This document shows positions 8,417-20,278 of a stretch of DNA of 64,000 bases, piece by piece. The stretch is from assembly GCF_025938095.1 (NCBI RefSeq), contig NZ_JAPCZF010000009.1:1-64000 (forward strand), written 5' to 3'. This stretch comes from Novosphingobium sp. JCM 18896 (GTDB taxonomy: Bacteria; Pseudomonadota; Alphaproteobacteria; Sphingomonadales; Sphingomonadaceae). A program made the translations under genes and the position numbers. Each line of letters starts with the position of its first letter. The first letter of the stretch is position 1. The notes under the pieces were generated by a model. It was not told the origin of the DNA and did not search any database. It saw only the letters and a list, made by a program, of their open reading frames with translations.

Positions 8417-10114
8417 ATGGCGGAACATCAGCAACTCGGCTTGCGCGACGCGGCGCGTTGGCTTTCCGAGATTATCGGACCAGACGCGAGCTATCTTCGT
8501 CTCGCAGCCGTATATGGCGTTGCCATAAGCTTGTTGTCGCTGGCCACGCCGATTTCGGTGCAGCTGCTCATCAACAGCGTGGCTCATACCGCTTTGCCGG
8601 CCCCGCTTTGGACCCTGTCAGCGGTATTGTTCGTTCTGCTGCTCATCGTGGCAGTGCTGAGCGCACTGCGGGTGCATCTCATGGCATTGTTCGAACGCAG
8701 GATTTTCGCGCGTGTCGTCGCGGAGATCACGGTTCGCGCCGTCCACGCCCGGGATCCATTCTTTGGCGACGCCCGGCGTTCGGATCTGTTCAACCGCTAC
8801 TTCGATCTCGGCGTCGTGCAGAAATCGGTGCCTAGTCTGCTGATTGGTGGCTTCACCATCGTTCTACAGTCGGCCGTAGGTCTGGCGATAACGGGCTTTT
8901 ACCATCCTTTCTTCTTGGCCTTTAACGTCATTTTAATTGTCGCCCTGCTGCTGGTCTGGCTGCTATGGTCGCGCGGCTCGCTGACCTCGGCCGTCGCCCT
9001 CTCCCACGCCAAGCACGATACAGCTCGGTGGCTGGAGACCGTCGGCGGATCAAACGGCTTTTACAAATCGAGCCGACATCTTGGCTTTGCGATGGATCGG
9101 TCCGAAGCCATGACCGCAACTTATGTCGAGCGGCATCGCCGCTATTTCCGCTATAGTTTTGCCCAGACCTTGGCGTGTCTCCTGCTCTACGCGACCGCGT
9201 CCGCTGCCCTGCTGGCGCTAGGGGGCAATCTGATTCTCTCGGGCCAGCTGTCGATCGGGCAGCTCGTCGCGGCGGAACTGATCTTGTCGGGTGTTTTCTA
9301 CGGCGTGTCCCAGCTTGGCTGGTATCTAGACACCTTTTACGATCTCGTCGCTTCGTCCGAAGAACTATCGCTGCTTTACGCAATCCCACAGGAGCCTGCG
9401 CCGGACGATCGTGCCGAAGGCCCCCGAGACGGCGCCGTGGCATTGCGCAATGTGGCCATCGAAACAGCGCGTTTCGACTTCGCGCTCGCCGCCGGTGAAC
9501 AGCTTGTCATCGTCGCCGAAGCTGGCGTCGAGCGCCTGCTTGCCAGGGTTCTCAAGCGCCATGCAGCACCCGAGCAAGGATTGGTTACTGTCGGTGGAGC
9601 AGATTTGGGCGGACTGGACATGTATCTGCTCCGCTCCGAGATCATCGTGCTCGATCGACCAACCATAGTCGAGATCACCATCCGAGAGTATCTGTCACTT
9701 GCAGCCCCTCATGCCAGCGCCTCTGCCATGCTCGATGCCATCGGTGCGGTCGGTCTGTCGCCGCGCATAGCCATGTTGCCCGACGGTCTCGATACGCCGC
9801 TGGCCTCTTCGGGTTGGCCGCTCATGGTCGGCGAGGTCATGGAATTGAAGCTCGCGAACGCGCTTCTGGCCAAACCAAAGCTTCTGCTCTTGTCGCCGCT
9901 GTTCGATGTGATGCCGCCCGAGCGACTGGCCGCGGTCTTAAGCGATCTGCGGAAGGCGGGAACCACCGTCCTCCTCTGCACCGGCCGCCCGGGACCTATC
10001 GAACTGGATGGCTGGCTTTGGCTAGGACGTCGCGAACAGCGCCGATTTGACGGACGAGATGCATTGCAAGCTTTCGTCGCGATGCTGGAGGTTGGCCATG
10101 CCGTACCGCGCTGA
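8417..10114 (+). CDS. ABC exporter-like membrane protein with degenerate ATPase domain
   Basis: 565 residues arranged like a type-I-secretion ABC half-transporter. Residues about 20-310 form the six-helix transmembrane domain; about 340-560 align in layout with a nucleotide-binding domain. The ATPase motifs are destroyed: the P-loop position reads VIVAEAGVERLL (near 365) with no GxGKS/T, the LSGGQ position reads LMVGEVMELK (near 468), and the Walker B strand LLLLSPLFD (near 489) lacks the D-E pair. It overlaps the HlyD gene by 17 bases. It could be a structural partner or a pseudo-ATPase exporter. The reading frame is intact, so it is not a recent pseudogene. Confidence 0.78.
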   Translation: MAEHQQLGLRDAARWLSEIIGPDASYLRLAAVYGVAISLLSLATPISVQLLINSVAHTALPAPLWTLSAVLFVLLLIVAVLSALRVHLMALFERRIFARVVAEITVRAVHARDPFFGDARRSDLFNRYFDLGVVQKSVPSLLIGGFTIVLQSAVGLAITGFYHPFFLAFNVILIVALLLVWLLWSRGSLTSAVALSHAKHDTARWLETVGGSNGFYKSSRHLGFAMDRSEAMTATYVERHRRYFRYSFAQTLACLLLYATASAALLALGGNLILSGQLSIGQLVAAELILSGVFYGVSQLGWYLDTFYDLVASSEELSLLYAIPQEPAPDDRAEGPRDGAVALRNVAIETARFDFALAAGEQLVIVAEAGVERLLARVLKRHAAPEQGLVTVGGADLGGLDMYLLRSEIIVLDRPTIVEITIREYLSLAAPHASASAMLDAIGAVGLSPRIAMLPDGLDTPLASSGWPLMVGEVMELKLANALLAKPKLLLLSPLFDVMPPERLAAVLSDLRKAGTTVLLCTGRPGPIELDGWLWLGRREQRRFDGRDALQAFVAMLEVGHAVPR

Positions 10115-11174
10115 GCACCTGTCTCACTTTCCCACGCTCGCCGCGATGCACACCCCCCGCATTTCGGTCGTCATCGCCTGGATGATCGGAATTGGCGTAG
10201 CGCTCGCGGCTGCGATCATGTTCTACGTGCCGTGGGTTCAGACGGCGATCGGCGATGGGAAGGTGACGGCGCTTGACCCTGATGATCGTGCGCAAGACGT
10301 GGCGGCCCTGATCCCTGGACGCATTGAGCGATGGTACGTGCAGGATGGCCAGCATGTGGAACGTGGACAACCTATCGCCCGCGTCGTAGACGTAGATCCT
10401 AATATGTTGTCACGCCTTGCGGCCGAACGGGCGCAGGTCGAAGCCGAGATCGCGGCCGTTCGGCAGGGGCAAGCCGTAGCGAACATCGATGTCGGCCGAA
10501 CGCGGCAGCTTCTGGCCGAGGGGCTGGCGGCACGGCGCGATTTCGAACAGGCTCAGATCAAGGTTGCCGACGCAGCGGCAAAGCTCGCGGAATCGCGAGC
10601 GAAGTTGAATCGGATCGACGTGCAGGTCAGCCGTCAGTCGGCGCAACTCGTACGGGCGCCGCGCGATGGCCGCATTCAGAACGTCAACGCAGCCGCCGGT
10701 GGTGCTCTTGTGTCCGCTGGAACGGTGCTGGCAGTTGTCGCGCCCGAGCGGGTGGAACGCGCTGTCGAACTTTACATAGATGGGCGCGATGTGGCGCTTG
10801 TGCGCACCGGCCAAGCCGTGCGGCTCGAATTCGAAGGATGGCCGGCGATCCAGTTCAGCGGTTGGCCGTCGGTGGCGCAGGGCCTTTTTGATGGCCGAGT
10901 CCGCGGGCTCGACCCGACGCCCGGCGCCAATGGCCTATTTCGTGTGCTGATTGAGCCCATGCCGGGCAAGCCTGCCTGGCCAGATCGCCGCTTCGCGCGG
11001 CTCGGGGCCAAGGTACGGGGCTGGATTCAGATGGAAACGGTGTCTGTCGGCTACGAACTCTGGCGCCAACTGAATGATTTTCCCCTGTCATTCGGCGAGG
11101 GACAAGGTGTTGCCAAGTCCGAGCATGGAAAGGACGACGAAGCGGCTGTGCTTAAAGCGGGCAAGGCAAAGTGA
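10098..11174 (+). CDS. HlyD-family periplasmic adaptor (membrane fusion protein)
   Basis: 358 residues. ATG 10098 is chosen because GGAGG lies 7 bases upstream, inside the end of the ABC gene. One N-terminal transmembrane helix (about 28-48) anchors it in the inner membrane. The lipoyl half-motif around IPGRIERWYVQDGQHVERGQPI is followed by a coiled-coil hairpin (Ala/Glu/Arg-rich, about 105-190), the second lipoyl half (VRAPRDGRIQNVNAAAGG) and a beta-barrel domain. It should bridge the ABC protein and the TolC protein encoded on either side. The cargo is unknown. Confidence 0.87.
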   Translation: MPYRAEHLSHFPTLAAMHTPRISVVIAWMIGIGVALAAAIMFYVPWVQTAIGDGKVTALDPDDRAQDVAALIPGRIERWYVQDGQHVERGQPIARVVDVDPNMLSRLAAERAQVEAEIAAVRQGQAVANIDVGRTRQLLAEGLAARRDFEQAQIKVADAAAKLAESRAKLNRIDVQVSRQSAQLVRAPRDGRIQNVNAAAGGALVSAGTVLAVVAPERVERAVELYIDGRDVALVRTGQAVRLEFEGWPAIQFSGWPSVAQGLFDGRVRGLDPTPGANGLFRVLIEPMPGKPAWPDRRFARLGAKVRGWIQMETVSVGYELWRQLNDFPLSFGEGQGVAKSEHGKDDEAAVLKAGKAK

Positions 11175-12565
11175 TGCTCCGGCGTGTATGGGTACTGCTA
11201 ATGCTCTGGCCAATGGAATTGGCAGCCCAGGGAACATCGCCTCTGACACTCGACGAAGTTCTGAGAGCATCGGCTGTTCATGCCCCTCAAATTGTCGAGG
11301 CTATGACCCGCGTGCGCCAGGCCGAAGGACGTGCTCTGACGGCTGAAGGCGCTTTCGACACAGTGTTCGAGATCGACGCGCAAAGTCGTGTCGCGGGCTA
11401 CTACGATGGAAGCACGATCGAGAGCCGCGCATACCGTCCACTTACGGGTAATGGCGGACAGGTTTATGGAGGATACCGGGTCTCGCGAGGCACCTTTCCG
11501 ATCTATGAGGACAAGGCGTACACGGATCGGCTCGGCGAGCTAAAGATCGGGGGCCTTTTCGCCTTGCTGCGCGACAGCGCCATCGACGAGCGGCGCGGAC
11601 GCGCAGCCATTGCCGCACGCGACATAGATGTGGCGCGTCTCGACCGGGAAATGGTAGCGATCGGTGTGCAGGCACGGGCCGTATCAGCCTATCAGAACTG
11701 GGTCGCCGCAGGCTTGCGTCTCAAGGCATACCAGTCTTTGCTCGAACTCGCGGAAACTCGGCGAGGCGGCATTGCGCGCCAGGTTCAGCTCGGCGCTAGG
11801 GCAGACATCCTCCTGACGGAAACGGATCAGAACATCGTGCGCCGCCGTGCTCTCGTGGTGCGCTCTGAGCAGGAATTTGCGGCGGCGGCGAACGCCTTGT
11901 CGTTTTTCTATCGCAATGAGGCGGGCAACCGTCTGTCGCCCGCCCCTGACCGACTCCCCAGCTCCCTGCCAAAGTTTCAGAGCGCCCGTCCGGTCGGACC
12001 GGTTGACCGCCCCGACGTTCGTTCGCTCGATGCACGGATTGCTCAGTCGGAACTACGCCTCGCGCTTGCCGAGAATGAGCTCAAGCCACGTCTCGACCTT
12101 CGCGGCGAACTCTCTTACGACATGGGGCAAACAGGCCTCGGGGGCCGATCGCGCGATGGTGAAGAGGCGATTGTCGGCTTGCGCTTTACATTGCCGCTGC
12201 AACGCCGTCAGGCACGAGGAAAGATCGCAGAAGCCCAGGCTGAGATCGATGGGCTGCGCACGCGGCAGAAGCTGATCAGCGACCAAATCGCGGTGGAAGT
12301 CAGAGCCATCGTTATCGCCGTGGAGGGTGCGGATCGCACCGCGCAACTTGCGGGACAAGAAGCTGAGCTGGCCGATGAAATGGCCGAGGCTGAACGGCGC
12401 AGGTTTTCTTTGGGAGCCAGCGATTTCTTCGTACTCAATCTCCGTGAAGAGGCCGCCACAGACGCCAGAGTCCGGTTGCTTGACGCACAAGCTCGTGCAG
12501 CGCTCGCCGGGGTCGATCTGGCAGGGGCAACAGGCGATCGACAATCGCTGGGTCTAACCGATTAG
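11174..12565 (+). CDS. TolC-family outer-membrane channel protein
   Basis: 463 residues from ATG 11174 (GTG 11171 is also possible), overlapping the stop of the HlyD gene by one base. A signal peptide (VWVLLMLWPMELAAQG) leads into the OEP repeat beginning TSPLTLDEVLRASAVHAPQI. The rest is the usual alpha-barrel coiled coil in two repeats; the FTLPLQRRQARGKIAEAQAEI block near 330-350 is typical. It completes an apparent tripartite exporter with the two upstream genes, all in one operon. Confidence 0.87.
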   Translation: MLRRVWVLLMLWPMELAAQGTSPLTLDEVLRASAVHAPQIVEAMTRVRQAEGRALTAEGAFDTVFEIDAQSRVAGYYDGSTIESRAYRPLTGNGGQVYGGYRVSRGTFPIYEDKAYTDRLGELKIGGLFALLRDSAIDERRGRAAIAARDIDVARLDREMVAIGVQARAVSAYQNWVAAGLRLKAYQSLLELAETRRGGIARQVQLGARADILLTETDQNIVRRRALVVRSEQEFAAAANALSFFYRNEAGNRLSPAPDRLPSSLPKFQSARPVGPVDRPDVRSLDARIAQSELRLALAENELKPRLDLRGELSYDMGQTGLGGRSRDGEEAIVGLRFTLPLQRRQARGKIAEAQAEIDGLRTRQKLISDQIAVEVRAIVIAVEGADRTAQLAGQEAELADEMAEAERRRFSLGASDFFVLNLREEAATDARVRLLDAQARAALAGVDLAGATGDRQSLGLTD

Positions 12566-12633
12566 GAAATGTGGTTGGTTTCATGCCGATCTGTTGTGCC
12601 CCTGGCAGAGGCTGCTGCGCCGCACAAAGGTCG

Positions 12634-12654
12634 GCCAGCAACATGCATGCTGGC
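12634..12654 (+). terminator. Possible hairpin after tolC-like gene
   Basis: A 7-bp perfect stem (GCCAGCA/TGCTGGC) with a 7-base loop lies 69 bases past the TolC stop. There is no T tract, so it is at best a weak or Rho-assisted terminator. The rest of the 12566-12763 gap should contain the acnD promoter, which I could not pinpoint. Confidence 0.3.
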
Positions 12655-12763
12655 TCACCGGTCGTTGCCAGATCACCGGAAGCACTAGCCGATAGGCTAA
12701 GACTATAGCGCAAACGTGGGTCTTTCAATTATCCGACAGAAGGCATCTTGCTAGATATGCCTC

Positions 12764-15459
<2,696 letters not shown>

Positions 15460-15460
<1 letters not shown>

Positions 15461-16704
15461 TGCCCCCGATCAACCCGGCCATCCAGCCGCAGATCCGCGT
15501 TCCCGCCACCTATATGCGCGGCGGCACCAGCAAGGGCGTATTCTTCCGGCTCGAAGACCTGCCCGAAGCGGCGCGCCTGCCGGGCCCGGAGCGCGACCGG
15601 CTGTTCCAGCGGGTGATCGGCAGCCCCGATCCCTACGCCGCGCACATCGACGGCATGGGCGGCGCGACCTCGAGCACGAGCAAATGCGTGATCATTGCGC
15701 CAGCGACCGTGCGCGATCACGACGTCGACTACCTCTACGGCCAGGTCTCGATCGACACCGATTTCGTCGACTGGTCGGGCAATTGCGGTAACCTCTCGAC
15801 TGCAGCTGGCGCCTTCGCGATCCACGCCGGCTATGTCGCGGCGGGCGAGGAAGGGATCCGCACCGTCCGCATCTGGCAAGCCAACGTCGGCAAGACGATC
15901 ATCGCTCACGTGCCCGTCGCAGGCGGTGCGGTGCTGGAAACCGGCGACTTCGAATTGGACGGCGTCACCTTCCCCGCAGCCGAGATCGTGCTCGAATTCG
16001 TCGATCCGGCAGAAGACGATGGCAAGAACGATGGTGGGGGCAATTCGATGTTCCCAACCGGCAATCTCGTCGATACGCTCGAGGTGCCGGACGATCTGGT
16101 CGCCGGCGGCAGGCTGGAAGCCACGCTGATCAACGTAGGCATTCCCACGATTTTCGTGCGGGCCATAGACATCGACTATACCGGCACCGAGCTGCGCGAG
16201 GCGATTAATGGCGATGCCGCCGCGCTTGCTCGGTTCGAGAAGCTTCGCACGATCGGTGCTCTCAGGATGGGGCTGATCAAGACCCCGGAAGAAGCCGCCA
16301 AGCGTCAGCATACCCCCAAGATCGCCTTCGTCGCTCCGCCCGTTGACCACCAAACGTCGAGCGGCAAGACAGTCGCAGCCGGCGATATCGACCTGTTGGT
16401 CCGCGCGCTGTCGATGGGCAAGCTCCACCACGCGATGATGGGCACCGCCTCGGTCGCGATCGCCGCGGCAGCGGCAGTTCCAGGCACGATCGTCAACGAG
16501 GCGGCGGGTGGCGGAGAACGCCAGGCTGTGCGCTTCGGCCATCCTTCGGGCACGCTGCGTGTCGGCGCCGAGGCGAAGCTGAAAGCCGGACAGTGGATTG
16601 TCACCAAGGCGGTCATGAGCCGCAGTGCTCGCGTGCTGATGGAAGGCTGGGTGCGTATTCCCTCGATCGAAAGTCAGGAAAACATGATGGGAAAGCAGTC
16701 ATGA
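15460..16704 (+). CDS. prpF: 2-methylaconitate cis-trans isomerase PrpF
   Basis: 414 residues, slightly longer than the usual 390-400. The N terminus carries the PrpF signature YMRGGTSKGVFF (from about residue 18), and GNCGNLSTAAGAFA and MGKLHHAMMGTASVA follow. PrpF isomerises the trans-2-methylaconitate made by AcnD so that an aconitase can hydrate it to methylisocitrate. It starts within the acnD stop and ends in ATGA overlap with prpC, so the four genes are tightly coupled. Confidence 0.94.
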
Positions 16705-17834
16705 TTGAAACGAAGAAACGCGTTGCGCTTTCAGGTTTGGCTGCCGGCAACACCGCGCTCTGCACTGTCGGCAAGGCCGGCAATGACCTGCACTATCGCG
16801 GCTATGACATCCTGGACTTCGCCGAGACCAGCGAGTTCGAGGAAATCGCCCACCTGCTGGTTCACGGCTGGCTGCCCAACGCGGCCGAACTGAAGGCCTA
16901 CAAGATCAAGCTCAAGGCCATGCGCGGCCTGCCGCTGAGCGTGAAGGAAGCGCTGGCCGCGCTGCCCGCCGCCTCGCACCCGATGGACGTGATGCGCACC
17001 GGCGTCTCGGCGCTGGGCTGCGCCATGCCTGAGAAGGACGATCACAACGCCCCCGGCGCGCGCGACATCGCCGACAAGCTGATGGCCTCGCTCGGCTCGA
17101 TGCTGCTCTACTGGTATCACCTGTCGAACAACGGCAAGGAGATCGAGGTCGAGACCGACGACGAGACGATCGGCGGCCACTTTTTGCATCTGCTCCACGG
17201 TAAAACCCCGCCCGAGAGCTGGGTGCGCGCGATGCATACCTCGCTGATCCTCTATGCCGAGCACGAGTTCAACGCCTCGACCTTCACCGCGCGCGTCGTC
17301 GCGGGCACGGGATCGGACATGTATTCGGCGATCACCGGCGCGATCGGCGCGCTGCGCGGTCCCAAGCACGGCGGCGCCAACGAGGTCGCCTTCGAAATCC
17401 AGAAGCGCTACCAGAACGCCGACGAGGCCGAGGCCGACATTCGCCGCCGCATGGACGCCAAGGAAGTCATAATCGGCTTCGGCCACCCGGTCTACACGAT
17501 CAGCGATCCGCGCAACGTCGTCATCAAGCGCGTCGCCAAGGCGCTCTCGGACGAGGCCGGATCGACCAAGATGTACGACATCGCCGAACGGATCGAGACG
17601 GTGATGGACCAGGCCAAGAAGATGTTCCCCAACCTCGACTGGTTCTCAGCCGTCAGCTACCACATGATGGGCGTGCCGACCGCGATGTTCACGCCGCTGT
17701 TTGTCATCAGCCGCACTTCCGGCTGGGCGGCCCACGCGATGGAACAGCGCGTCGACAACAAGATCATTCGCCCCTCAGCCAACTATACCGGCCCCGAGAA
17801 CCTGACCTTCGTGCCGCTTGCCGAGCGCGCCTGA
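16701..17834 (+). CDS. prpC: 2-methylcitrate synthase
   Basis: 377 residues from ATG 16701, which overlaps the prpF stop as ATGA; a longer in-frame reading to 16593 has no start signal. A citrate-synthase fold: the N-terminal LHYRGYDILDFAE, catalytic His in GPKHGGANE and in GFGHPVYT, and Asp in DWFSAVSYHMMG. It condenses propionyl-CoA with oxaloacetate. Context with acnD, prpF and prpB distinguishes it from gltA. Confidence 0.94.
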   Translation: MIETKKRVALSGLAAGNTALCTVGKAGNDLHYRGYDILDFAETSEFEEIAHLLVHGWLPNAAELKAYKIKLKAMRGLPLSVKEALAALPAASHPMDVMRTGVSALGCAMPEKDDHNAPGARDIADKLMASLGSMLLYWYHLSNNGKEIEVETDDETIGGHFLHLLHGKTPPESWVRAMHTSLILYAEHEFNASTFTARVVAGTGSDMYSAITGAIGALRGPKHGGANEVAFEIQKRYQNADEAEADIRRRMDAKEVIIGFGHPVYTISDPRNVVIKRVAKALSDEAGSTKMYDIAERIETVMDQAKKMFPNLDWFSAVSYHMMGVPTAMFTPLFVISRTSGWAAHAMEQRVDNKIIRPSANYTGPENLTFVPLAERA

Positions 17835-17858
17835 TCCATCCTGCCCCAAGGACCATCC

Positions 17859-18773
17859 ATGCCCTATCTTGTTGCTGACGAACTTCCCAAGACCAGCGCC
17901 GGCCAGCGTTTCCGCGAAGAGCTGGCGCGCCCCGGCATCTACCAGCTTCCCGGCGCGCACAACGGCCAGGCGGCGATCCAGGCGAAGCAGGCCGGCTTCG
18001 ACGGGCTCTACCTCTCCGGCGCGGCGATGACCGCCTCGATGGGCCTGCCTGACCTCGGCATCATCACGGTGGACGAGGTGGCCTTCTTCATCCGCCAGAT
18101 CGTCCGTTCGTCGGGCCTGCCGCTGCTGGTTGACGGCGACACCGGCTATGGCGAGGCGCTCAACGTAATGCACATGGTCCGCACTTTCGAGGAAGCAGGC
18201 GCGGGCGCGGTGCACCTCGAAGACCAGATTCTGCCCAAGAAGTGCGGGCACCTGAACGGTAAGAACCTGGTTCCGGCGCAGGACATGGCCGCCAAGGTCG
18301 CCGCGGCAAAGAAGGCGAGCCGAGACATCGTCATCGTCGCGCGCACCGATGCCGCTGGCGTCGAGGGCTATGACGCCGCCGTGGCACGCGCCAAGCTCTA
18401 TGTCGAAGCCGGTGCAGACGCGATCTTCCCCGAGGCGCTCGTCACCCGTGAGATGTTCGCCCAGTTCGCCGAGGATCTGCCCGGCGTGCCGCTGCTCGCC
18501 AACATGACCGAGTTCGGCAAGACCCCGTTCTACACCGCCGATGAGTTCGAGGCCTGGGGCTACAAGATGGTGATCTGGCCGGTCTCCAGCTTGCGCGTCG
18601 CCAACAAAGCCCAGGCCAAGCTCTATGCCGTGATCCGCAAGGACGGCGGCACACACAATATGGTCGACGAGATGCAGACCCGCCAAGAGCTCTACGACGT
18701 GATCGGCCTGCATGAGTACGAGGCGCTCGACACCTCCATCGTAAAGACTATCGTCCCTGAGTCAATTTGCTAG
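17859..18773 (+). CDS. prpB: Methylisocitrate lyase
   Basis: 304 residues. A PEP-mutase/isocitrate-lyase fold with the catalytic loop KKCGH (near 127-131), the Mg2+-binding DGDTGYG and LEDQ, and the N-terminal PGAHNGQAA. It cleaves 2-methylisocitrate to pyruvate and succinate, the last step of the methylcitrate cycle. It begins 24 bases after prpC, so all four genes probably form one transcript. No dedicated PrpR regulator is visible beside the operon; the disrupted regulator fragment at 19151-19295 is a speculative candidate. Confidence 0.94.
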   Translation: MPYLVADELPKTSAGQRFREELARPGIYQLPGAHNGQAAIQAKQAGFDGLYLSGAAMTASMGLPDLGIITVDEVAFFIRQIVRSSGLPLLVDGDTGYGEALNVMHMVRTFEEAGAGAVHLEDQILPKKCGHLNGKNLVPAQDMAAKVAAAKKASRDIVIVARTDAAGVEGYDAAVARAKLYVEAGADAIFPEALVTREMFAQFAEDLPGVPLLANMTEFGKTPFYTADEFEAWGYKMVIWPVSSLRVANKAQAKLYAVIRKDGGTHNMVDEMQTRQELYDVIGLHEYEALDTSIVKTIVPESIC

Positions 18774-19150
18774 GTGCACAATGTGCAATTGGACTTCTCA
18801 AAGTACGTACTCCCTCGAGTTTTATATCTCAAATTTTGGCTCGATGGGGCCTACGACAAGTCCGTGGCAGAATTAACGACATTGTACCGGTCGGTTAATG
18901 ATTAAACGACTTAAAGGTGTTACACACTCGCCGTTGCGCAGGCGATTCTCCCCGCGGGCGCGGCGAACGACCAGGCCAATACACTTGCTAGTCCCGGCAG
19001 GATCGGCTGTGTCGCCGCCCTGCCCTTTGCCGCCGCCATGCTTCGATCGACGTGGGGGTCGTGAACCGCCTCCTGTTTTTCAATGTCGCGAGCATCTGCA
19101 GCGGCACGCCGTCAAGCCGGTGAGTGGCACATTCGGGGGCCGGCGCGGCT
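18774..19150. other. 377-base gap with no supported gene
   Basis: The first 120 bases are AT-richer than their neighbours. From about 18930 to 19070 one forward frame reads protein-like (AILPAGAANDQANTLA), but it has no start and ends in a stop, so it may be a decayed gene remnant. I recognise no family and no terminator. Confidence 0.4.
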
Positions 19151-19295
19151 CTAGGCGCCTCTCTCCAGTGCGGCGACGATGTGCTGCGCAAGCCGGTGCG
19201 CGGTCTCCGAAAGACCGGGGCGTTCTATCAGCGCGATCTCCGTATCGTAGAGCGCGGGAAGCACAGGATCCTCGGTAATCGAGACGAGGCTTGAG
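19151..19295 (-). pseudogene. C-terminal remnant of a regulator-like gene cut by transposon end
   Basis: Reading leftward from the transposon end, about 48 codons encode SSLVSITEDPVLPALYDTEI followed by a helical tail ending ALERGA and TAG. The composition resembles the last strand and helices of a LysR-type effector domain, but this is a weak call. The reading frame continues backwards into the transposon inverted repeat, so the gene's front is missing here. I did not find the missing part to the right of the transposon at 29448 onward. It converges with prpB. Confidence 0.5.
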
Positions 19296-19335
19296 GGCGT
19301 CACCTCAAGGTTTGTGCGCCAGACAACGATTTGGC
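19296..19335 (+). repeat. Left terminal inverted repeat of Tn3-type element
   Basis: Begins GGCGTCACCTCAAGG and is identical over 40 bases to the reverse complement of 29408-29447. Similarity continues with two mismatches for about 16 more bases and then through the 3' end of a tnpA gene. Confidence 0.85.
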
Positions 19336-19440
19336 AGACATAATGCGAACATCGGCTAATTAGCGAGCTTGAGGCGCGACATGGGATCGTTGAGCTGGCG
19401 GAATTCACCGCCAGGCGGACGCTCCGCCTGCCCTCAAAGG
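19336..19440 (-). pseudogene. 3' tip of a second Tn3-family tnpA
   Basis: On the minus strand the frame ending with TAG at 19356-19358 encodes GEFRQLNDPMSRLKLAN. This parallels GEFRTLNDPMARLKLVA at the end of the intact transposase at 29387. The substitutions show it is a related element, not a copy of the intact one. Recognisable similarity fades beyond about 19440, where the frame is broken. Everything upstream in that tnpA has been lost. Confidence 0.8.
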
Positions 19441-19475
19441 CAGCCGCCGGGCAGGCTACGCCGCGGGGTACGATG

Positions 19476-19802
19476 CTACTGACATGGCCAAGCCTTCGCT
19501 AACGAGCGTTCAGCTCCGGCCACCATATGAACACTCATAAAATAGCTATTCTGCTCCGCCCAGCGTAAATATGCCGCGCGCAGCGCCGATCGGTCATAGC
19601 GTGGAGCGCGGCATTCCGCTTTTCGCGCGACGATCATCATGTCGAGCACGCCTTGGAGGTAAGCGCCGCATCGCGGCTCATTCGCTTGACAGCTTACGAA
19701 CAACGCCGAGCCCGTCGCCGACGCGGGTTCGGTTTGGCCGATCGCACTATCAGGCAGGGCGGCCAAAGCGGCGCATAACAATATCCATCGCCTTGGCCGC
19801 AT
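19476..19802 (-). CDS. Secreted Rap1a/Tai-like small protein
   Basis: 108 residues with a signal peptide (WILLCAALAALPDSAIGQ) and an AGGAG ribosome-binding site. The mature part has a pattern resembling Rap1a immunity domains: a Cys near the start (FVSCQANEPRCGAYLQGVLDMM), helices with further Cys, and a C-terminal ...AWPCQ. The paired cysteines suggest two disulfides in the periplasm. In other settings Rap1a-type proteins protect against peptidoglycan amidase effectors, but no effector is nearby, so the role here is unknown. Confidence 0.6.
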   Translation of the reverse strand: MRPRRWILLCAALAALPDSAIGQTEPASATGSALFVSCQANEPRCGAYLQGVLDMMIVARKAECRAPRYDRSALRAAYLRWAEQNSYFMSVHMVAGAERSLAKAWPCQ

Positions 19803-19877
19803 TTTCGTCTCCTATTCCGCAGTATCATTTCGGAAGGGGCGCACGGCCCTCGACGGCCGGCGCCCCGTGCTGATCCA

Positions 19878-20201
19878 TCATTCGCGGCCGAGCACCTGGC
19901 CTTCGGGCGTGACGAACAGTTCGATCGTCTTTCCGTCGCTGTTCTTGCCCTTGATTTCATAGAGCGTGCTTCCGTCCGCCTTTCGGGTGACTTGCTCCGC
20001 TTTGCTTATTGACGCGAGTTGCGCGCGTGCCGCGTTCATCGCGGCCTCGGGCACCTGAGCAAGCGGGATGTCTCGTTCGCTGTGCTTGCCGATTATCCGG
20101 TTTTCGTTCGCCTCGTGGTTTTGCGCGATCGCCACGCCCGCGATCGCCAGCGCGGCCGCGCCCACGCCTGCGACAACAGTGAGAGTTCGTTTGCTAGCCA
20201 T
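19878..20201 (-). CDS. PepSY-like exported protein
   Basis: 107 residues from ATG 20201 with AGGAAG upstream; a longer frame to 20282 lacks such a signal. The signal or anchor segment is TLTVVAGVGAAALAIAGVAI. The C-terminal 60 residues follow the PepSY layout: VPEAAMNAARAQLASISKAE, then LYEIKGKNSDGKTIELFVTP and EGQVLGRE. PepSY domains are small periplasmic modules often attached to protease inhibition or metal stress; the function here is unknown. It lies downstream of the DUF1259 gene in the same direction. Confidence 0.65.
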   Translation of the reverse strand: MASKRTLTVVAGVGAAALAIAGVAIAQNHEANENRIIGKHSERDIPLAQVPEAAMNAARAQLASISKAEQVTRKADGSTLYEIKGKNSDGKTIELFVTPEGQVLGRE

Positions 20202-20278
20202 GTTCCATTCCACTTCCTGCATAAGGGCCGTGGGGTCGGGCGGGCGGCGGTTACGGCCCAATGAGCCGTCGTCCGAGT

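Noticed and set aside
18898..19278. 126-codon open frame after prpB
   Set aside because: Composition is that of GC-rich random sequence; it runs across the truncated regulator on the other strand and has no start signal.
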